Origin: Methylocaldum marinum
GTDB lineage: Bacteria > Pseudomonadota > Gammaproteobacteria > Methylococcales > Methylococcaceae
Assembly: GCF_003584645.1 (NCBI RefSeq)
Contig: NZ_AP017928.1
Location: 4,068,395-4,132,394 of the forward strand
Reading direction: 5' to 3'
Length of the DNA stretch: 64,000 nucleotides
This document shows positions 1-11,125 of this stretch, one piece after another. The translations under genes and the position numbers were made by a program. Below the pieces are notes generated by a model. It had not been told where the DNA came from. It saw only the letters and a list, made by a program, of their open reading frames with translations, and searched no databases. Each line of letters starts with the position of its first letter. The first letter of the stretch is position 1.

Positions 1-1
1 A

Positions 2-673
2 TTTCTCGATTGGGGGGTGTTTCATTTCGAGGCCTCATATCTCGATTGCTGGCGACGATACGTCCGTGCGTTGAGTCAGCGGAATACCCTGCTTCGGGAA
101 AAACGGTTTGCGGAATTAGAGCTTTGGAACCGGGAACTGGCGCGGTACGGTACAATAATGGATGGTGCACGCGAGCGTTATGTGGAGAGGCTCAAGCCAT
201 TTTTCGTCCAAAGTGCTGCTCGATTTTTCGACGGTTTCGAGTTTGAAATTCAGCTGCAATCGGGGTGGAGCAAGAGTCGAACTTTGGAAGCCGTGTTTCA
301 GGAGGACGCGGCATCGGACGCTCGCCTGGGTTATACGCAATCTGGTCCTCATAAGTGCGACTTCTCGATCACGCTGGACGGTCGTCCGGCAAAAGCTTAT
401 CTCTCCCGCGGCCAAATGAAGCTTTTGGTATATGCGCTTTTGCTGGCTCAGTCCCTTCTCATGGAGGAGAGTGCCGGAGTGAGTGCGTGCGTGCTGATAG
501 ACGACGTGGCGTCTGAGTTGGATGAAAACAATAAAAACAGGCTTCTCGCTTTTTTGCGGGAACGGCGCAGCCAGTTTTTCGTCACAACGGTTGCCGAGGG
601 GACCATCAAAGAGGCCATTGACGGTGATGCCGCTGTGTTCCACGTGGAACATGGGCAAGTAATGCAAGCGTAA
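2..673 (+). CDS. recF: RecF recombination protein, C-terminal part (cut by window edge)
   Basis: RecF is an SMC-like ATPase that binds gapped DNA and helps load RecA. The reading frame is open from the first bases (FLDWGVFHFE..., the family's usual 'FLDWGVFHVE' block), so the gene starts before the window and the internal GTG at 17 is not a true start. The C-terminal half is intact: 'YLSRGQMKLLVYALLLAQ' is the ABC signature region and 'VCVLIDDVASELDE' type sequence (here ACVLIDDVASELD) is the Walker B/D-loop. It ends 8 bases before gyrB, the classic dnaA-dnaN-recF-gyrB order near oriC. The last codons (VFHVEHG) overlap a parS palindrome. Confidence 0.95.
   Translation, partial: FLDWGVFHFEASYLDCWRRYVRALSQRNTLLREKRFAELELWNRELARYGTIMDGARERYVERLKPFFVQSAARFFDGFEFEIQLQSGWSKSRTLEAVFQEDAASDARLGYTQSGPHKCDFSITLDGRPAKAYLSRGQMKLLVYALLLAQSLLMEESAGVSACVLIDDVASELDENNKNRLLAFLRERRSQFFVTTVAEGTIKEAIDGDAAVFHVEHGQVMQA
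636..651. promoter_or_regulatory. parS centromere-like site 1 (ParB binding)
   Basis: TGTTCCACGTGGAACA is a perfect 16-base palindrome and matches the Pseudomonas-type parS core GTTCCACGTGGAAC. It lies inside the 3' end of recF and encodes part of its VFHVEH tail. ParB is known to spread from such origin-proximal sites to organise chromosome segregation. ParB binding here is inferred from sequence identity only. Confidence 0.8.
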
Positions 674-678
674 AGTAA

Positions 679-3105
<2,427 letters not shown>

Positions 3106-3437
3106 TGGGGTCTCGAGGTGCGGTCGGAACGGCATGGAACTCGTTTGTGTATCCGAGTCTACTGCTAAGGCGAGAGCTCTTCTCGTTTTTTTGGCTGCGG
3201 TCCTTTTCGGCGTCTTGTTGCGCTTGTTCTTGACATGATCGGTTCTGAACCCGATCCGATCGAGGCCAGTTGTTCCACGTGGAACAACTGGCGCGGGGTT
3301 TTATTGCCGCCATCGCCCCGCTTACCCTTGACCGTAGTATGGTTTTCTTATTCTGGTCTTCCGATCACACCCCATCGCGGGTCCCTGCGTTTCTGAACAA
3401 GGCCCTATCCGAACCTTAGTAACTGAGAGACAGCTCA
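3106..3437. other. gyrB-lgt intergenic region
   Basis: This 332-base gap has no convincing gene. Its only clear structure is the long parS palindrome at 3265-3292. The remaining sequence before lgt presumably carries the lgt promoter, but no consensus promoter stands out. Confidence 0.6.
3265..3292. promoter_or_regulatory. parS site 2 inside a 28-base perfect palindrome
   Basis: The core TGTTCCACGTGGAACA (3271-3286) is identical to site 1 in recF. Here the symmetry extends 6 more bases on each side (GCCAGT...ACTGGC), giving a perfect 28-base palindrome downstream of gyrB. The RNA would fold into a strong hairpin followed by a short T-rich stretch (GGTTTTATT), so it may also end gyrB transcription. 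ParB binding is inferred from the match to Pseudomonas-type parS. Confidence 0.82.
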
Positions 3438-4247
3438 ATGTTGCCATATCCCTCAATCGACCCAGTCGCCATCAGCATCGGCCCATTAAAGATACATTGG
3501 TACGGTTTGATGTATGTCATCGGTATCGGCGGCGTATGGTTGCTGGCTCGCCGTCGAGCGAAGGAGCCGGGTTTTATTTGGACTGCATCCAACGTAGAGG
3601 ATCTTGTCTTTTACACTGCACTAGGATTGGTCATCGGCGGCCGCCTGGGATATATGTTGTTCTACAGCTTTCCTGCTTTCATTCAAGACCCATTGATGCT
3701 GTTTCGAGTATGGGAAGGCGGTATGGCCTTTCATGGGGGGTTGTTGGGAGCGCTAGGCGCGATGTGGTTGTTCGCTCGAAAACAGAAATGTGCGTTTTTT
3801 GCGGTAACCGACTTTATCGCACGCTATGTTCCCATAGGCTTGTTCACCGGACGCATCGGAAATTTCATAAACGGCGAGCTTTGGGGAAAACCAACGGATG
3901 TACCTTGGGCGATGGTATTTCCGGACGCCGGTCCGGAGCCACGCCATCCTTCCCAACTTTATGAAGCATTTTTGGAGGGTATAGTTCTTTTCGTGGCATT
4001 ACAATGGCTCAGCCGCCGCTCCCCTCCGACCATGGCCGTTAGCGGGCTTTTTTTGCTGCTTTACGGCGTGTTCCGTTTTTTGGTCGAATTCGTGCGGCTA
4101 CCCGATGCACACATTGGATATCTTGCGTTCGGTTGGCTGACCATGGGACAGGTCTTGAGCTTTCCGATGATCGTCCTCGGAGTGCTGCTCCTCTTCTTGG
4201 CTTATCGCCGGCCAGTGCCATCGCGCCTAAGAACCGATGAGTCATGA
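3438..4247 (+). CDS. lgt: Prolipoprotein diacylglyceryl transferase
   Basis: Lgt moves a diacylglyceryl group from phosphatidylglycerol to the lipobox cysteine of prolipoproteins in the inner membrane, the first step of lipoprotein maturation. At 269 residues it is near the family length. Diagnostic blocks are the HG-GG loop ([15 protein letters not shown], about residues 95-109), the Lgt signature [17 protein letters not shown] and the late 'RFLVEFVR' segment. There are about seven hydrophobic membrane spans. Together with thyA it forms the common lgt-thyA pair. Confidence 0.97.
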   Translation: MLPYPSIDPVAISIGPLKIHWYGLMYVIGIGGVWLLARRRAKEPGFIWTASNVEDLVFYTALGLVIGGRLGYMLFYSFPAFIQDPLMLFRVWEGGMAFHGGLLGALGAMWLFARKQKCAFFAVTDFIARYVPIGLFTGRIGNFINGELWGKPTDVPWAMVFPDAGPEPRHPSQLYEAFLEGIVLFVALQWLSRRSPPTMAVSGLFLLLYGVFRFLVEFVRLPDAHIGYLAFGWLTMGQVLSFPMIVLGVLLLFLAYRRPVPSRLRTDES

Positions 4248-4304
4248 GCGTCCGTGGACGCGGTCCAACGGAAATATCAGTTTCTGAAAATGTAAACACA
4301 CAGC

Positions 4305-5204
4305 ATGATGTCGCATCCCGAAGAGCAATATCTCAATTTGCTTCGAAAGCTGATCAGCGAGGGGGATGAGCGTATCGATAGAACCGGGGTTGGGACACGG
4401 GCAATTTTTGGCTATACCATGCGGTTCGAATTGGCAGCAGGATTCCCGCTGTTTACGACGAAGCGGATATACTGGAAAACAGCATTCAAAGAGCTCCTAT
4501 GGATGTTGTCGGGAGGTCGGAACATTCGGGATCTTCTGGAACAGAATGTGCGTATCTGGACCGACTGGCCTTTGCAGAAATACCGAAACACAACCGGCGA
4601 ATCCATCAGCCAAGAAGAGTTTGAAAGACGCATTCTGGGCGACGAAGATTTTGCCGCGCGCTGGGGCGACCTGGGGCCGGTTTATGGGCATCAGTGGCGC
4701 CGCTGGCGCACTTACGAGGGAAAAGAGATCGACCAGGTTCAGCAGCTAGTCGATGGGCTGAAGAACAATCCCACCTCACGCAGGCTGCTATTCGAAGGCT
4801 GGAACGTGGCGCAATTGGACGAGATGGCGCTCCCACCTTGCCATAAGACCTATCAATTCTTTGTTTGCCGGTCTACCAATACTCTTTCCGGCGCTTTAAT
4901 GCAGCGTTCGGCGGACGCCTATCTCGGACTGGGTTGGAATATCGCCAATCTCGCGCTATTGACCCATCTTCTCGCTGTACACTGCGGCTACGAGCCGGGA
5001 GAAATTGTTTGGTTCGGTTGCGACGTACACCTTTATCTGAATCACATCCCGCAGGCTCAGCTTCAGATCGAGCGAAAACCGCGTCCTTTTCCCAGTTTGC
5101 AAATCAAGCGCAAGGCCTCCGATTTGTTCGACTACCGCATAGAAGACTTCGAAATGCAGGGTTACGATCCCCACCCTCACATACCCGCCGAGGTCGCGGT
5201 TTGA
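4305..5204 (+). CDS. thyA: Thymidylate synthase (ThyA type, long form)
   Basis: Converts dUMP and methylene-tetrahydrofolate to dTMP and dihydrofolate. The catalytic cysteine is in LPPCHKTYQFFV, the phosphate-binding QRSADAYLGLGWNIA block follows, and the C-terminus (YDPHPHIPAEVAV) is typical. At 299 residues it is longer than E. coli ThyA (264) because of an insertion after the IWTDW motif (roughly residues 87-125, before GDLGPVYGHQW), as in Bacillus and phage-type enzymes. A second ATG directly follows the first. The dihydrofolate product is recycled by FolA, encoded 3.5 kb away. Confidence 0.97.
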   Translation: MMSHPEEQYLNLLRKLISEGDERIDRTGVGTRAIFGYTMRFELAAGFPLFTTKRIYWKTAFKELLWMLSGGRNIRDLLEQNVRIWTDWPLQKYRNTTGESISQEEFERRILGDEDFAARWGDLGPVYGHQWRRWRTYEGKEIDQVQQLVDGLKNNPTSRRLLFEGWNVAQLDEMALPPCHKTYQFFVCRSTNTLSGALMQRSADAYLGLGWNIANLALLTHLLAVHCGYEPGEIVWFGCDVHLYLNHIPQAQLQIERKPRPFPSLQIKRKASDLFDYRIEDFEMQGYDPHPHIPAEVAV

Positions 5205-5297
5205 CTAAGAACGGCAGTTGGACGTGCTCGATTGCGCGGCGGACGGGGACGTAGCGGCTTCATCCAAGCGGTGATACCGGTAGAAGGAACTACCGAA

Positions 5298-5350
5298 GGA
5301 ATCCATGCGGCGTTTTTACGCCATCTAAGCGGTCAACCGCCGTTTTTAGG
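5298..5350. repeat. Intergenic palindromic repeat, copy A
   Basis: This lies between the convergent ends of thyA and the histidine kinase gene. It has hairpins built on GGCG-TTTTTA-CGCC and GCGGT-CA-ACCGC, ending in CGTTTTTAGG. Related copies occur at 23950-24002 and 45570-45621, sharing GGAATCCAT, a GGC-TTTT stretch, AGCGG-CA-NGCCG and TCTAGG/TTTAGG. The position at converging gene ends and the T-run suggest a bidirectional terminator. Confidence 0.55.
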
Positions 5351-5430
5351 TTAGAAGCTTGAGACCGAATCAGTCGAGGCCGGCAAGGCTGCAAACGGAT
5401 TTAGCAGGCAATTCGATCCCCGTGTACGGC

Positions 5431-7545
5431 TCAGCTTTTCGGCATTTCCGGACTAGCTTGCTTCAGCCTGTTCGTCGCCGAGACGTTTGCTCGCGGAAGC
5501 CTGACTACAAATTCGCTCCCCTGGCCGGGACCGGCACTCCGAGCCTCAATGTGTCCACCGTGCATTTCGACCATTTTACGAACTAGAGTCAGGCCGATAC
5601 CCAGCCCTCCCTGTGAGCGGTCTAACGAGCGGTCGGCCTGAGTGAAAAGGTCGAAGACATGAGGCAGCAGTTCAGGAGGGATGCCGATACCACTGTCCTT
5701 CACCGAAAATATGACCTCCTGCTCTTCCGCAATCGCCTGAAAAGATATGCGGCCGCCATGCGGGGTGTATTTCGCGGCGTTATTCAAGAGATTTGTGAAG
5801 ATCTGAACCAGTCTCACGGCATCTCCCCTCAGTAGCACAACCTCATCCGGACAGGAAATCGAGAGTTCGTGCTGTTGGGCCACGAACATCGCTTCAGTAG
5901 CCTCGGTCGCCCGCGTGATCAGTTGAGGCAGAGCGATAATTTCGCTCTTCAGGGTAATTTTTCCGCGAGTGATGCGGGACACATCCAAAAGATCGTCGAC
6001 CAGATGAACCAAATGCTTAAGCTGTCGATCGATCATGCTCTTTACCCAAAGCAATCGCGAATCGGTCAGATTCAGTAAACCCATCACCTGAACCGCGTTT
6101 CGAATAGGCGCCAAGGGATTGCGCAACTCGTGCGCGAGCATGGCCAGAAACTCGTTCTTGCGCCGATCCGCCTCCTCGAGTGCATCCTGTACCCGAACCA
6201 GTTCGTCGATATCGGAACAGGCGCCGAACCACTTTCTAACCCTTTTATCGTCATCACGAATCGGACGCGCGCGAACCTGGAACCATCGGTAAGACCCTTC
6301 CGCCGACAAAAGTCGATAATTGGACTGAAACGTTTCCCCGGATCTCACGGCTTTCTGCCACCGCGAAATCGTCCGTTCCAAATCATGCGGGTGAATGGCC
6401 GCCACCCAGTCGGAACGCTTCGAGTCCGGTGACAGGCCCGTGTACTCATAGAACCTGGGACTGATATAGTCGACCAGGCCGTTCGCGTCGCTGGTGAACA
6501 GAAAATCCGGCACCGTTTCAGCCATGGCCCGGAACCGCGCCTCACTTTCCCGGAGTGCCGTTTCGGCCCATTTCCGTTCGGTGATGTCGCGTACGATCGC
6601 GGTGAGCTTTTTTTGTCCACTGATCCTCATTTCACTGATGGTCAGCTCCGCCGGAAAAACCGAACCGTTCTTGTGTTGAACCTCGAACTCCAGGCGGGTG
6701 CAGACCGCGCTCTTATCGCCGCTAAGATGTTGCAGGATATTCGCCTGCTTGGCGCCGCCCGCAGGCGGTAATAATATGTGAATGTTCTTGCCGATGATTT
6801 CTCCGGCGGTATAACCGAACAGCCGCTCCGCAGCGGAATTAAAAAGCTCGATGTGGCCCCCGGCGTCGGTGTTGATGATGCCGTCCACGGCCGTCGTGAT
6901 GATACTGTGAAGCCGCTCTTCGCTGAATTTCAGGGCGGCGGTGCGCTCCTCAATCCGGCGTTCCAGCAGCTCATATGCCTCATGCAATGCCCTCTCGGCC
7001 GCTTCACGCCGTACGATCTCGGACTCCAGGCGGGCATTTTTCTCAAGCAAGTCGGCCGTACGGGCGGCGACTTGATCCTCCAGCTCGTTGAGTACCTGCT
7101 CCAGCTTTTCCTTGGTTTCGCGCTTCTCCAGCAAAGTCGCCACGAAATTTGCCGTGTTGACGATATAGGGAGCATAAGGTGCGAATGCCGCCGAACGGCC
7201 GATTTCCAGGATCAGAAAACCGTAAAGTTTGCTGGACGTGCGCAAAGGAATGGATCTGGCGCCTGTGTCGGAAACGGCGCCGCAGCCAACTAGTCCGACT
7301 GAAGGTGTGGTGGTTTTGCAATGAACGCATTCATCGATGGGAACATAATCCACCCGTTTGGGTATGAATGATCCAAAAAAGCAGAACCGGACCTCGTTCA
7401 CGCCAGGAATGTCACGCAATGCTCGGCAAAGAAAAGCCGCCTGCTCGTCTCTGGAAGCCAAAACCCCGAGCGTTTGCTGAACGATCAGCAGCTTCCCCAA
7501 CACTTCGGGCTGAGGTTGAAGAGTTAACGTTCCTGGAATAGTCAT
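5431..7545 (-). CDS. Cytoplasmic PAS sensor histidine kinase
   Basis: A 704-residue two-component kinase with no membrane span. In order it has an N-terminal GAF-like sensor (about 15-135) with Cys73, Cys76 and Cys88; a coiled coil (about 140-210); two PAS domains (about 211-325 and 335-450, each ending in a PAC-like segment); a HisKA dimerisation domain with the phospho-acceptor His472 (FLAMLAHELRNPLAP); and a HATPase domain with GIGIP and GGLGIGLTLVRKMVE. There is no receiver domain and no response-regulator gene beside it, so its partner is unknown. It lies 107 bases downstream of the MEDS gene on the same strand, which suggests the MEDS protein is its sensory partner. Confidence 0.9.
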   Translation of the reverse strand: MTIPGTLTLQPQPEVLGKLLIVQQTLGVLASRDEQAAFLCRALRDIPGVNEVRFCFFGSFIPKRVDYVPIDECVHCKTTTPSVGLVGCGAVSDTGARSIPLRTSSKLYGFLILEIGRSAAFAPYAPYIVNTANFVATLLEKRETKEKLEQVLNELEDQVAARTADLLEKNARLESEIVRREAAERALHEAYELLERRIEERTAALKFSEERLHSIITTAVDGIINTDAGGHIELFNSAAERLFGYTAGEIIGKNIHILLPPAGGAKQANILQHLSGDKSAVCTRLEFEVQHKNGSVFPAELTISEMRISGQKKLTAIVRDITERKWAETALRESEARFRAMAETVPDFLFTSDANGLVDYISPRFYEYTGLSPDSKRSDWVAAIHPHDLERTISRWQKAVRSGETFQSNYRLLSAEGSYRWFQVRARPIRDDDKRVRKWFGACSDIDELVRVQDALEEADRRKNEFLAMLAHELRNPLAPIRNAVQVMGLLNLTDSRLLWVKSMIDRQLKHLVHLVDDLLDVSRITRGKITLKSEIIALPQLITRATEATEAMFVAQQHELSISCPDEVVLLRGDAVRLVQIFTNLLNNAAKYTPHGGRISFQAIAEEQEVIFSVKDSGIGIPPELLPHVFDLFTQADRSLDRSQGGLGIGLTLVRKMVEMHGGHIEARSAGPGQGSEFVVRLPRANVSATNRLKQASPEMPKS

Positions 7546-7652
7546 GACACGGTTTCCACCTTCAGGTGGATCATAGGCGCAATGCTATGTCATGCTGAAG
7601 GGAAAAATCGGGTCAGGCGCAGGCAGCGAACGACTGTGTGCGAACCGTTTTT

Positions 7653-8288
7653 TCACACCCGGCCTCTAAGTTTCGGCAGATATTGTTCGGGTGCTTCGTA
7701 ATAAGGGTTATGGAGAATCTGCCCGCGTACGATCATCAGAGGATGTACTTTCAGAACTTCGTATAGACTGGCGCCTCCCAACCGGTTGGCATCGTACTGG
7801 CAAATGATACTGCTGAACGGAACCTCTTTGATAACCAGGTTTAGCATGGATTCGTATTCAAACCAACGCTCAAGTCCAGGATGCGGGTTGCAAGTCCAAC
7901 CGGTCTCGCCAGTAACCCGTGCTCCCGCAAAACCTTCCTCCACACTTTGCCGATAAATCGAGCTCCAATTATCGATCACACGTTCCGGCAGAAAAGTTCC
8001 GTCAGGGCAGTATGCTTTCTCCGCTTCATTCAAAATGAGCTGGCCCGGGCGGAGTTGCTCGGGTAAATTTACGCCTAGTCCGGAAATATAGGGTTCGAGT
8101 TCGTCACCGGACGAAACATCCGCTAAATAGGCGACTTTCTCTCCGGCCATCAAACCACTTTCCACGAATCGCGCCATCGTGCGGCAATGCTCTTCCTCAT
8201 CGGTGTAGATGTAGCAGAGATGCCCACCCGGCGGAAGTTGCTGTTCGGTAAAGCCGAACGCTACATGCCTTTTGGGAGCGTCACACAT
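7653..8288 (-). CDS. MEDS (DcmR-type sensory) domain protein
   Basis: The 211-residue protein is almost entirely one MEDS domain, the sensory module first described in methanogen and methylotroph regulators such as DcmR. Recognisable features are the start 'FTEQQLPPGGHLCYIYTDEEE', the 'FVESGLMAGEKVAYLADVSS' strand-helix, 'VTGETGW' and the 'SSIICQYDANRLGG' core followed by 'VLKVHPLMIVRGQI'. There is no DNA-binding or kinase domain, so it probably works with the downstream kinase. The ligand is unknown; one-carbon compounds are a guess from family history. Confidence 0.85.
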   Translation of the reverse strand: MCDAPKRHVAFGFTEQQLPPGGHLCYIYTDEEEHCRTMARFVESGLMAGEKVAYLADVSSGDELEPYISGLGVNLPEQLRPGQLILNEAEKAYCPDGTFLPERVIDNWSSIYRQSVEEGFAGARVTGETGWTCNPHPGLERWFEYESMLNLVIKEVPFSSIICQYDANRLGGASLYEVLKVHPLMIVRGQILHNPYYEAPEQYLPKLRGRV

Positions 8289-8695
8289 AAACGTTTTTCC
8301 AAGGAATCCATGTCTGAAGCCAATGCTAACGCTGGTTATCTGTCAGAAAGATAAAGCGTCATATATCCTAATACAATATGTCCGGGGCGCTAAACCATGT
8401 CGCGGGATTGAACGGCATCGAAATACAGCCCGAAAACGGCTATTTGTTGGACCATTTTCTCAATACAAGTTCAAACCGGAGTAAGGATGATTACGCTAAA
8501 CCGGTCGAAGACCGCGGGCTACGGTCCTTGGCAGGGATGGCCAGCCGTGTGTGAGGTGCCACCACCAACGCGTACCGGCATGAGCGGGCGTTGCGCAAAA
8601 ACGGTATACGGATTACCGGATGCCTTAGCCCTTAGCGCTGAGAGCCGAAAAACCCGTATCTACAATCGACGCAGGGGAAAAAGCCGGTTTAGTTT
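8289..8695. other. Divergent intergenic region, MEDS gene / folA
   Basis: This 407-base gap lies between divergent genes and must hold both promoters. The short frames in it lack ribosome binding sites and family features. I see no convincing RNA gene, operator or repeat; an AT-rich patch around 8340-8390 is the likeliest promoter area for the MEDS gene. Confidence 0.5.
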
Positions 8696-9190
8696 ATGAA
8701 AATTTCTCTTATCGTCGCTATGGGCGAAAATCGGGTGATAGGCGTGGAGAACCGCATGCCTTGGCACTTGTCCGCGGACCTCAGGCGCTTTAGACAAATC
8801 ACCATGGGGAAGCCCTTGCTCATGGGACGACGGACTCACGAATCCATCGGCAGGCCCCTGCCGGGCCGAAAGAATATCGTCCTGACTTCCGACCGGGAGT
8901 ACATCGCTCCGGGTTGCGTTGTGGTACATGCGATAGCGGATGCGCTCCGGGAGGCGGCTGCCGATGAAATCATGGTTATCGGCGGCTCGTCCCTGTACGA
9001 GAAACTCTTGCCGACGGCCGTCCGGATTTATCTCACGCTTATCCATCACGAATTTGCCGGTGATACCTTTTTTCCCGAGTTTGACTGGACCGAATGGTCC
9101 GAAATCGAGCGCCTTGACGTGACGGACGATCCGGAGAGTGGCTTGAGTTACAGTTTTCTGGTGCTTGAGAGGAAAACTCACCCGTCGTGA
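8696..9190 (+). CDS. folA: Dihydrofolate reductase
   Basis: Reduces dihydrofolate to tetrahydrofolate with NADPH. The 164 residues show all family landmarks: ISLIVAMGENRVIGVENRMPW (Trp and the active-site loop), MGRRTHESIGRPLPGR (NADPH phosphate site), VIGGSSLYEKLLP (glycine-rich pyrophosphate loop) and the C-terminal YSFLVLER strand. The acidic active-site residue is not obvious at the usual 'LPADLAWFK' position; 'MPWHLSADLRRFR' supplies Asp in ADLRRF. It is transcribed divergently from the MEDS gene. Confidence 0.96.
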   Translation: MKISLIVAMGENRVIGVENRMPWHLSADLRRFRQITMGKPLLMGRRTHESIGRPLPGRKNIVLTSDREYIAPGCVVVHAIADALREAAADEIMVIGGSSLYEKLLPTAVRIYLTLIHHEFAGDTFFPEFDWTEWSEIERLDVTDDPESGLSYSFLVLERKTHPS

Positions 9191-9252
9191 GCAGGAACGG
9201 AAACAGCTCGATTGAGCTTTCGTCCGCTCTTTCCCGAGATCGCTTTATCAAC

Positions 9253-9741
9253 TCAAGGCTGATCGCTCTGCCGCCGCCAGTGCCCGGACTTTCCGCCGGC
9301 CTTTTCGAGCAGGCGGACTGACTGAATGGTCATCCCACGATCCACCGCCTTGCACATGTCGTAAACAGTGAGCAGAGCGATGTGCACAGCGGTCAGCGCT
9401 TCCATTTCGACTCCGGTTTGCCCGACGGTTTTGACCGTCGCCTCGCAGCGCACACGGTGGCGTTCGGGTTCCGGATCGAGCATCACGTCCACACTCGTGA
9501 TCGCGATCGGATGGCAGAGCGGGATCAGCTCGGAAGCCTTCTTGCTGGCCATGATGCCGGCGATACGGGCGATCCCCAGCACATCGCCTTTCTTGTGGCC
9601 GCCTTGCAGGATCAAATCCAGGGTTTCGGAACGCATCTCGATGTAACCTTCGGCAATCGCTACCCTTTGCGTGGCTGATTTGCCGCCGACGTCGACCATA
9701 TGGGCAGCGCCTGAATCGTTGAAATGTGTAAGCTTATTCAT
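9253..9741 (-). CDS. moaC: Cyclic pyranopterin monophosphate synthase (molybdenum cofactor)
   Basis: MoaC, with MoaA, makes cyclic pyranopterin monophosphate in molybdenum-cofactor synthesis. The 162-residue protein has MVDVGGK near the start, the [15 protein letters not shown] block and the C-terminal [25 protein letters not shown] block with the active-site Lys and Asp. The open frame extends upstream to 9852, but [11 protein letters not shown] at 9741 matches the family's normal N-terminus, so I chose that start. No other mo-cofactor gene is in the window. Confidence 0.96.
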   Translation of the reverse strand: MNKLTHFNDSGAAHMVDVGGKSATQRVAIAEGYIEMRSETLDLILQGGHKKGDVLGIARIAGIMASKKASELIPLCHPIAITSVDVMLDPEPERHRVRCEATVKTVGQTGVEMEALTAVHIALLTVYDMCKAVDRGMTIQSVRLLEKAGGKSGHWRRQSDQP

Positions 9742-9814
9742 GCTGCGGTGGTTCAAGGCTAAGATGACGGTATTATAGAGCCGCGAAAAGCCGGTTAGGG
9801 GCAAAGAGAGAGTC

Positions 9815-10312
9815 ATGAGCCAAGTCATAGCGGATTTATTCAGACGAATCACTTGTGGTGTCTACGTGATCGGTGTCGCCGCCGACAGCCGCTACAATGC
9901 CTTTACGGCGGCCTGGGTCATGCCCGTATCCTTCAATCCCCTGCTGTTGGCCTTGAGCATCAATCCCCGTCATTCCTCCTATGAACTGCTCACGCAGGGG
10001 AAATCGTTTTCGGTAAACGTACTGAGCCGGCAGCAGCTGGATTTGGCGAGACATTTTGGCGGTCCCGCCACGATCGATAAGCTCGCTTCGGTGGCATGGC
10101 GCAAAGGGCGCAACGGTACGCCGCTATTGATCGACGCCCTGGCCTGGTTCGAGTGCGGGTTAACCGGAGAATGTCCGGCCGGAGATCATGTGCTGGCCCT
10201 TGGCCGGGTAATAGATGGGAATTTGCTGAAGCCGGATGCGGCACCCCTGACCTACCGGGAGACGGGCGATATGGACGGCGCGGCGGCAATCTTTCCGGAT
10301 CGCTTTTCCTGA
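9815..10312 (+). CDS. Flavin-reductase-like FMN-binding protein
   Basis: A 165-residue single-domain member of the flavin reductase-like split-barrel family. Typical features are '[48 protein letters not shown]' and the 'KSFSVNVLS' strand, which form the FMN pocket. A GAGAGAG ribosome binding site precedes the ATG at 9815. It is divergent from moaC with only 73 bases between the starts. The family covers NAD(P)H:flavin reductases and flavoproteins of unknown substrate, so the reaction cannot be named. Confidence 0.85.
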   Translation: MSQVIADLFRRITCGVYVIGVAADSRYNAFTAAWVMPVSFNPLLLALSINPRHSSYELLTQGKSFSVNVLSRQQLDLARHFGGPATIDKLASVAWRKGRNGTPLLIDALAWFECGLTGECPAGDHVLALGRVIDGNLLKPDAAPLTYRETGDMDGAAAIFPDRFS

Positions 10313-10334
10313 AACGGCGCCGCGCGTCCGGACC

Positions 10335-11048
10335 TCAGTAATTCAAAAAGAGGCTGACCGACAATACATGGCTGATTCGGTCGGCGGCCTTGGCTCTCCG
10401 GATATATTGATTCATGTAGCCGATTTCGGTCCTGATTTCTTTATCGAAGTTGTAGCCCAATCCTACGAAGAGCCGGTTCTGATCGAGTCCATCATCCCCG
10501 CTCCAGTCGGCCTTGTTGATCCTGACAAACACTTCTTCCCAGCCCACCAGGCTGAAATTCGGTGCAAAGTCGAGCGGGACCGAAAGCTTTACGAATTGTC
10601 GGAAGCGCCAGCCGACATCGCTGCCGGTTTCTGCGAAACGCTGCTCGATTCGGGTTCGACTGGTAAAGTTGCCGAACGCGGTAGGCTGTGTCCATAGGAA
10701 TTGCTGCCAAATGCGATTTTCGTCGAAACGCCGCCCGGTGAACGGCCGATCGGTAAAAATCCAGGCATACCCCAGCCAAACGCTGGCCTTATCGTTTAGC
10801 GCATAGCCCAGCGCGGGCCTCACCATGCTTTGCGACAAGCGGGAAGTATCCTCGCCGAAACGCCCTTGACCTTCCAGCCAATAACGCAGGCTTTTGAACT
10901 TCGGATCGACAAACCCGAAACCGCCGACGGCGGTGATATTGCCCCAAGTCTGAAAATCCTCGAGCGATTCGGCATATGCCGTGTGTGGCGCAGCCAAGAC
11001 TATTGCTGACAACAGGTAGGCGACGCGCTGGTTCGATCGGTATTTCAT
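10335..11048 (-). CDS. DUF2490 outer-membrane beta-barrel protein
   Basis: A 237-residue exported protein with a signal peptide (about residues 1-26, cleavage after AYA) and then alternating aromatic beta-strands ending in '...VLSVSLFLNY', the terminal aromatic typical of outer-membrane proteins. 'RTRIEQRF', 'GWRFRQFVKLSVPL' and 'EVFVRIN...QNRLFVGLGYNF' match the DUF2490 family. No function is established. It is convergent with the flavin-reductase-like gene and downstream of purC on the same strand. Confidence 0.8.
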   Translation of the reverse strand: MKYRSNQRVAYLLSAIVLAAPHTAYAESLEDFQTWGNITAVGGFGFVDPKFKSLRYWLEGQGRFGEDTSRLSQSMVRPALGYALNDKASVWLGYAWIFTDRPFTGRRFDENRIWQQFLWTQPTAFGNFTSRTRIEQRFAETGSDVGWRFRQFVKLSVPLDFAPNFSLVGWEEVFVRINKADWSGDDGLDQNRLFVGLGYNFDKEIRTEIGYMNQYIRRAKAADRISHVLSVSLFLNY

Positions 11049-11125
11049 CGTGTACCCTGTCTTTCGAAATCGAGCCAGGTATTATCGGGTCAAAACCGTA
11101 GAGGTCAACCCGTATTCTCGATGAG

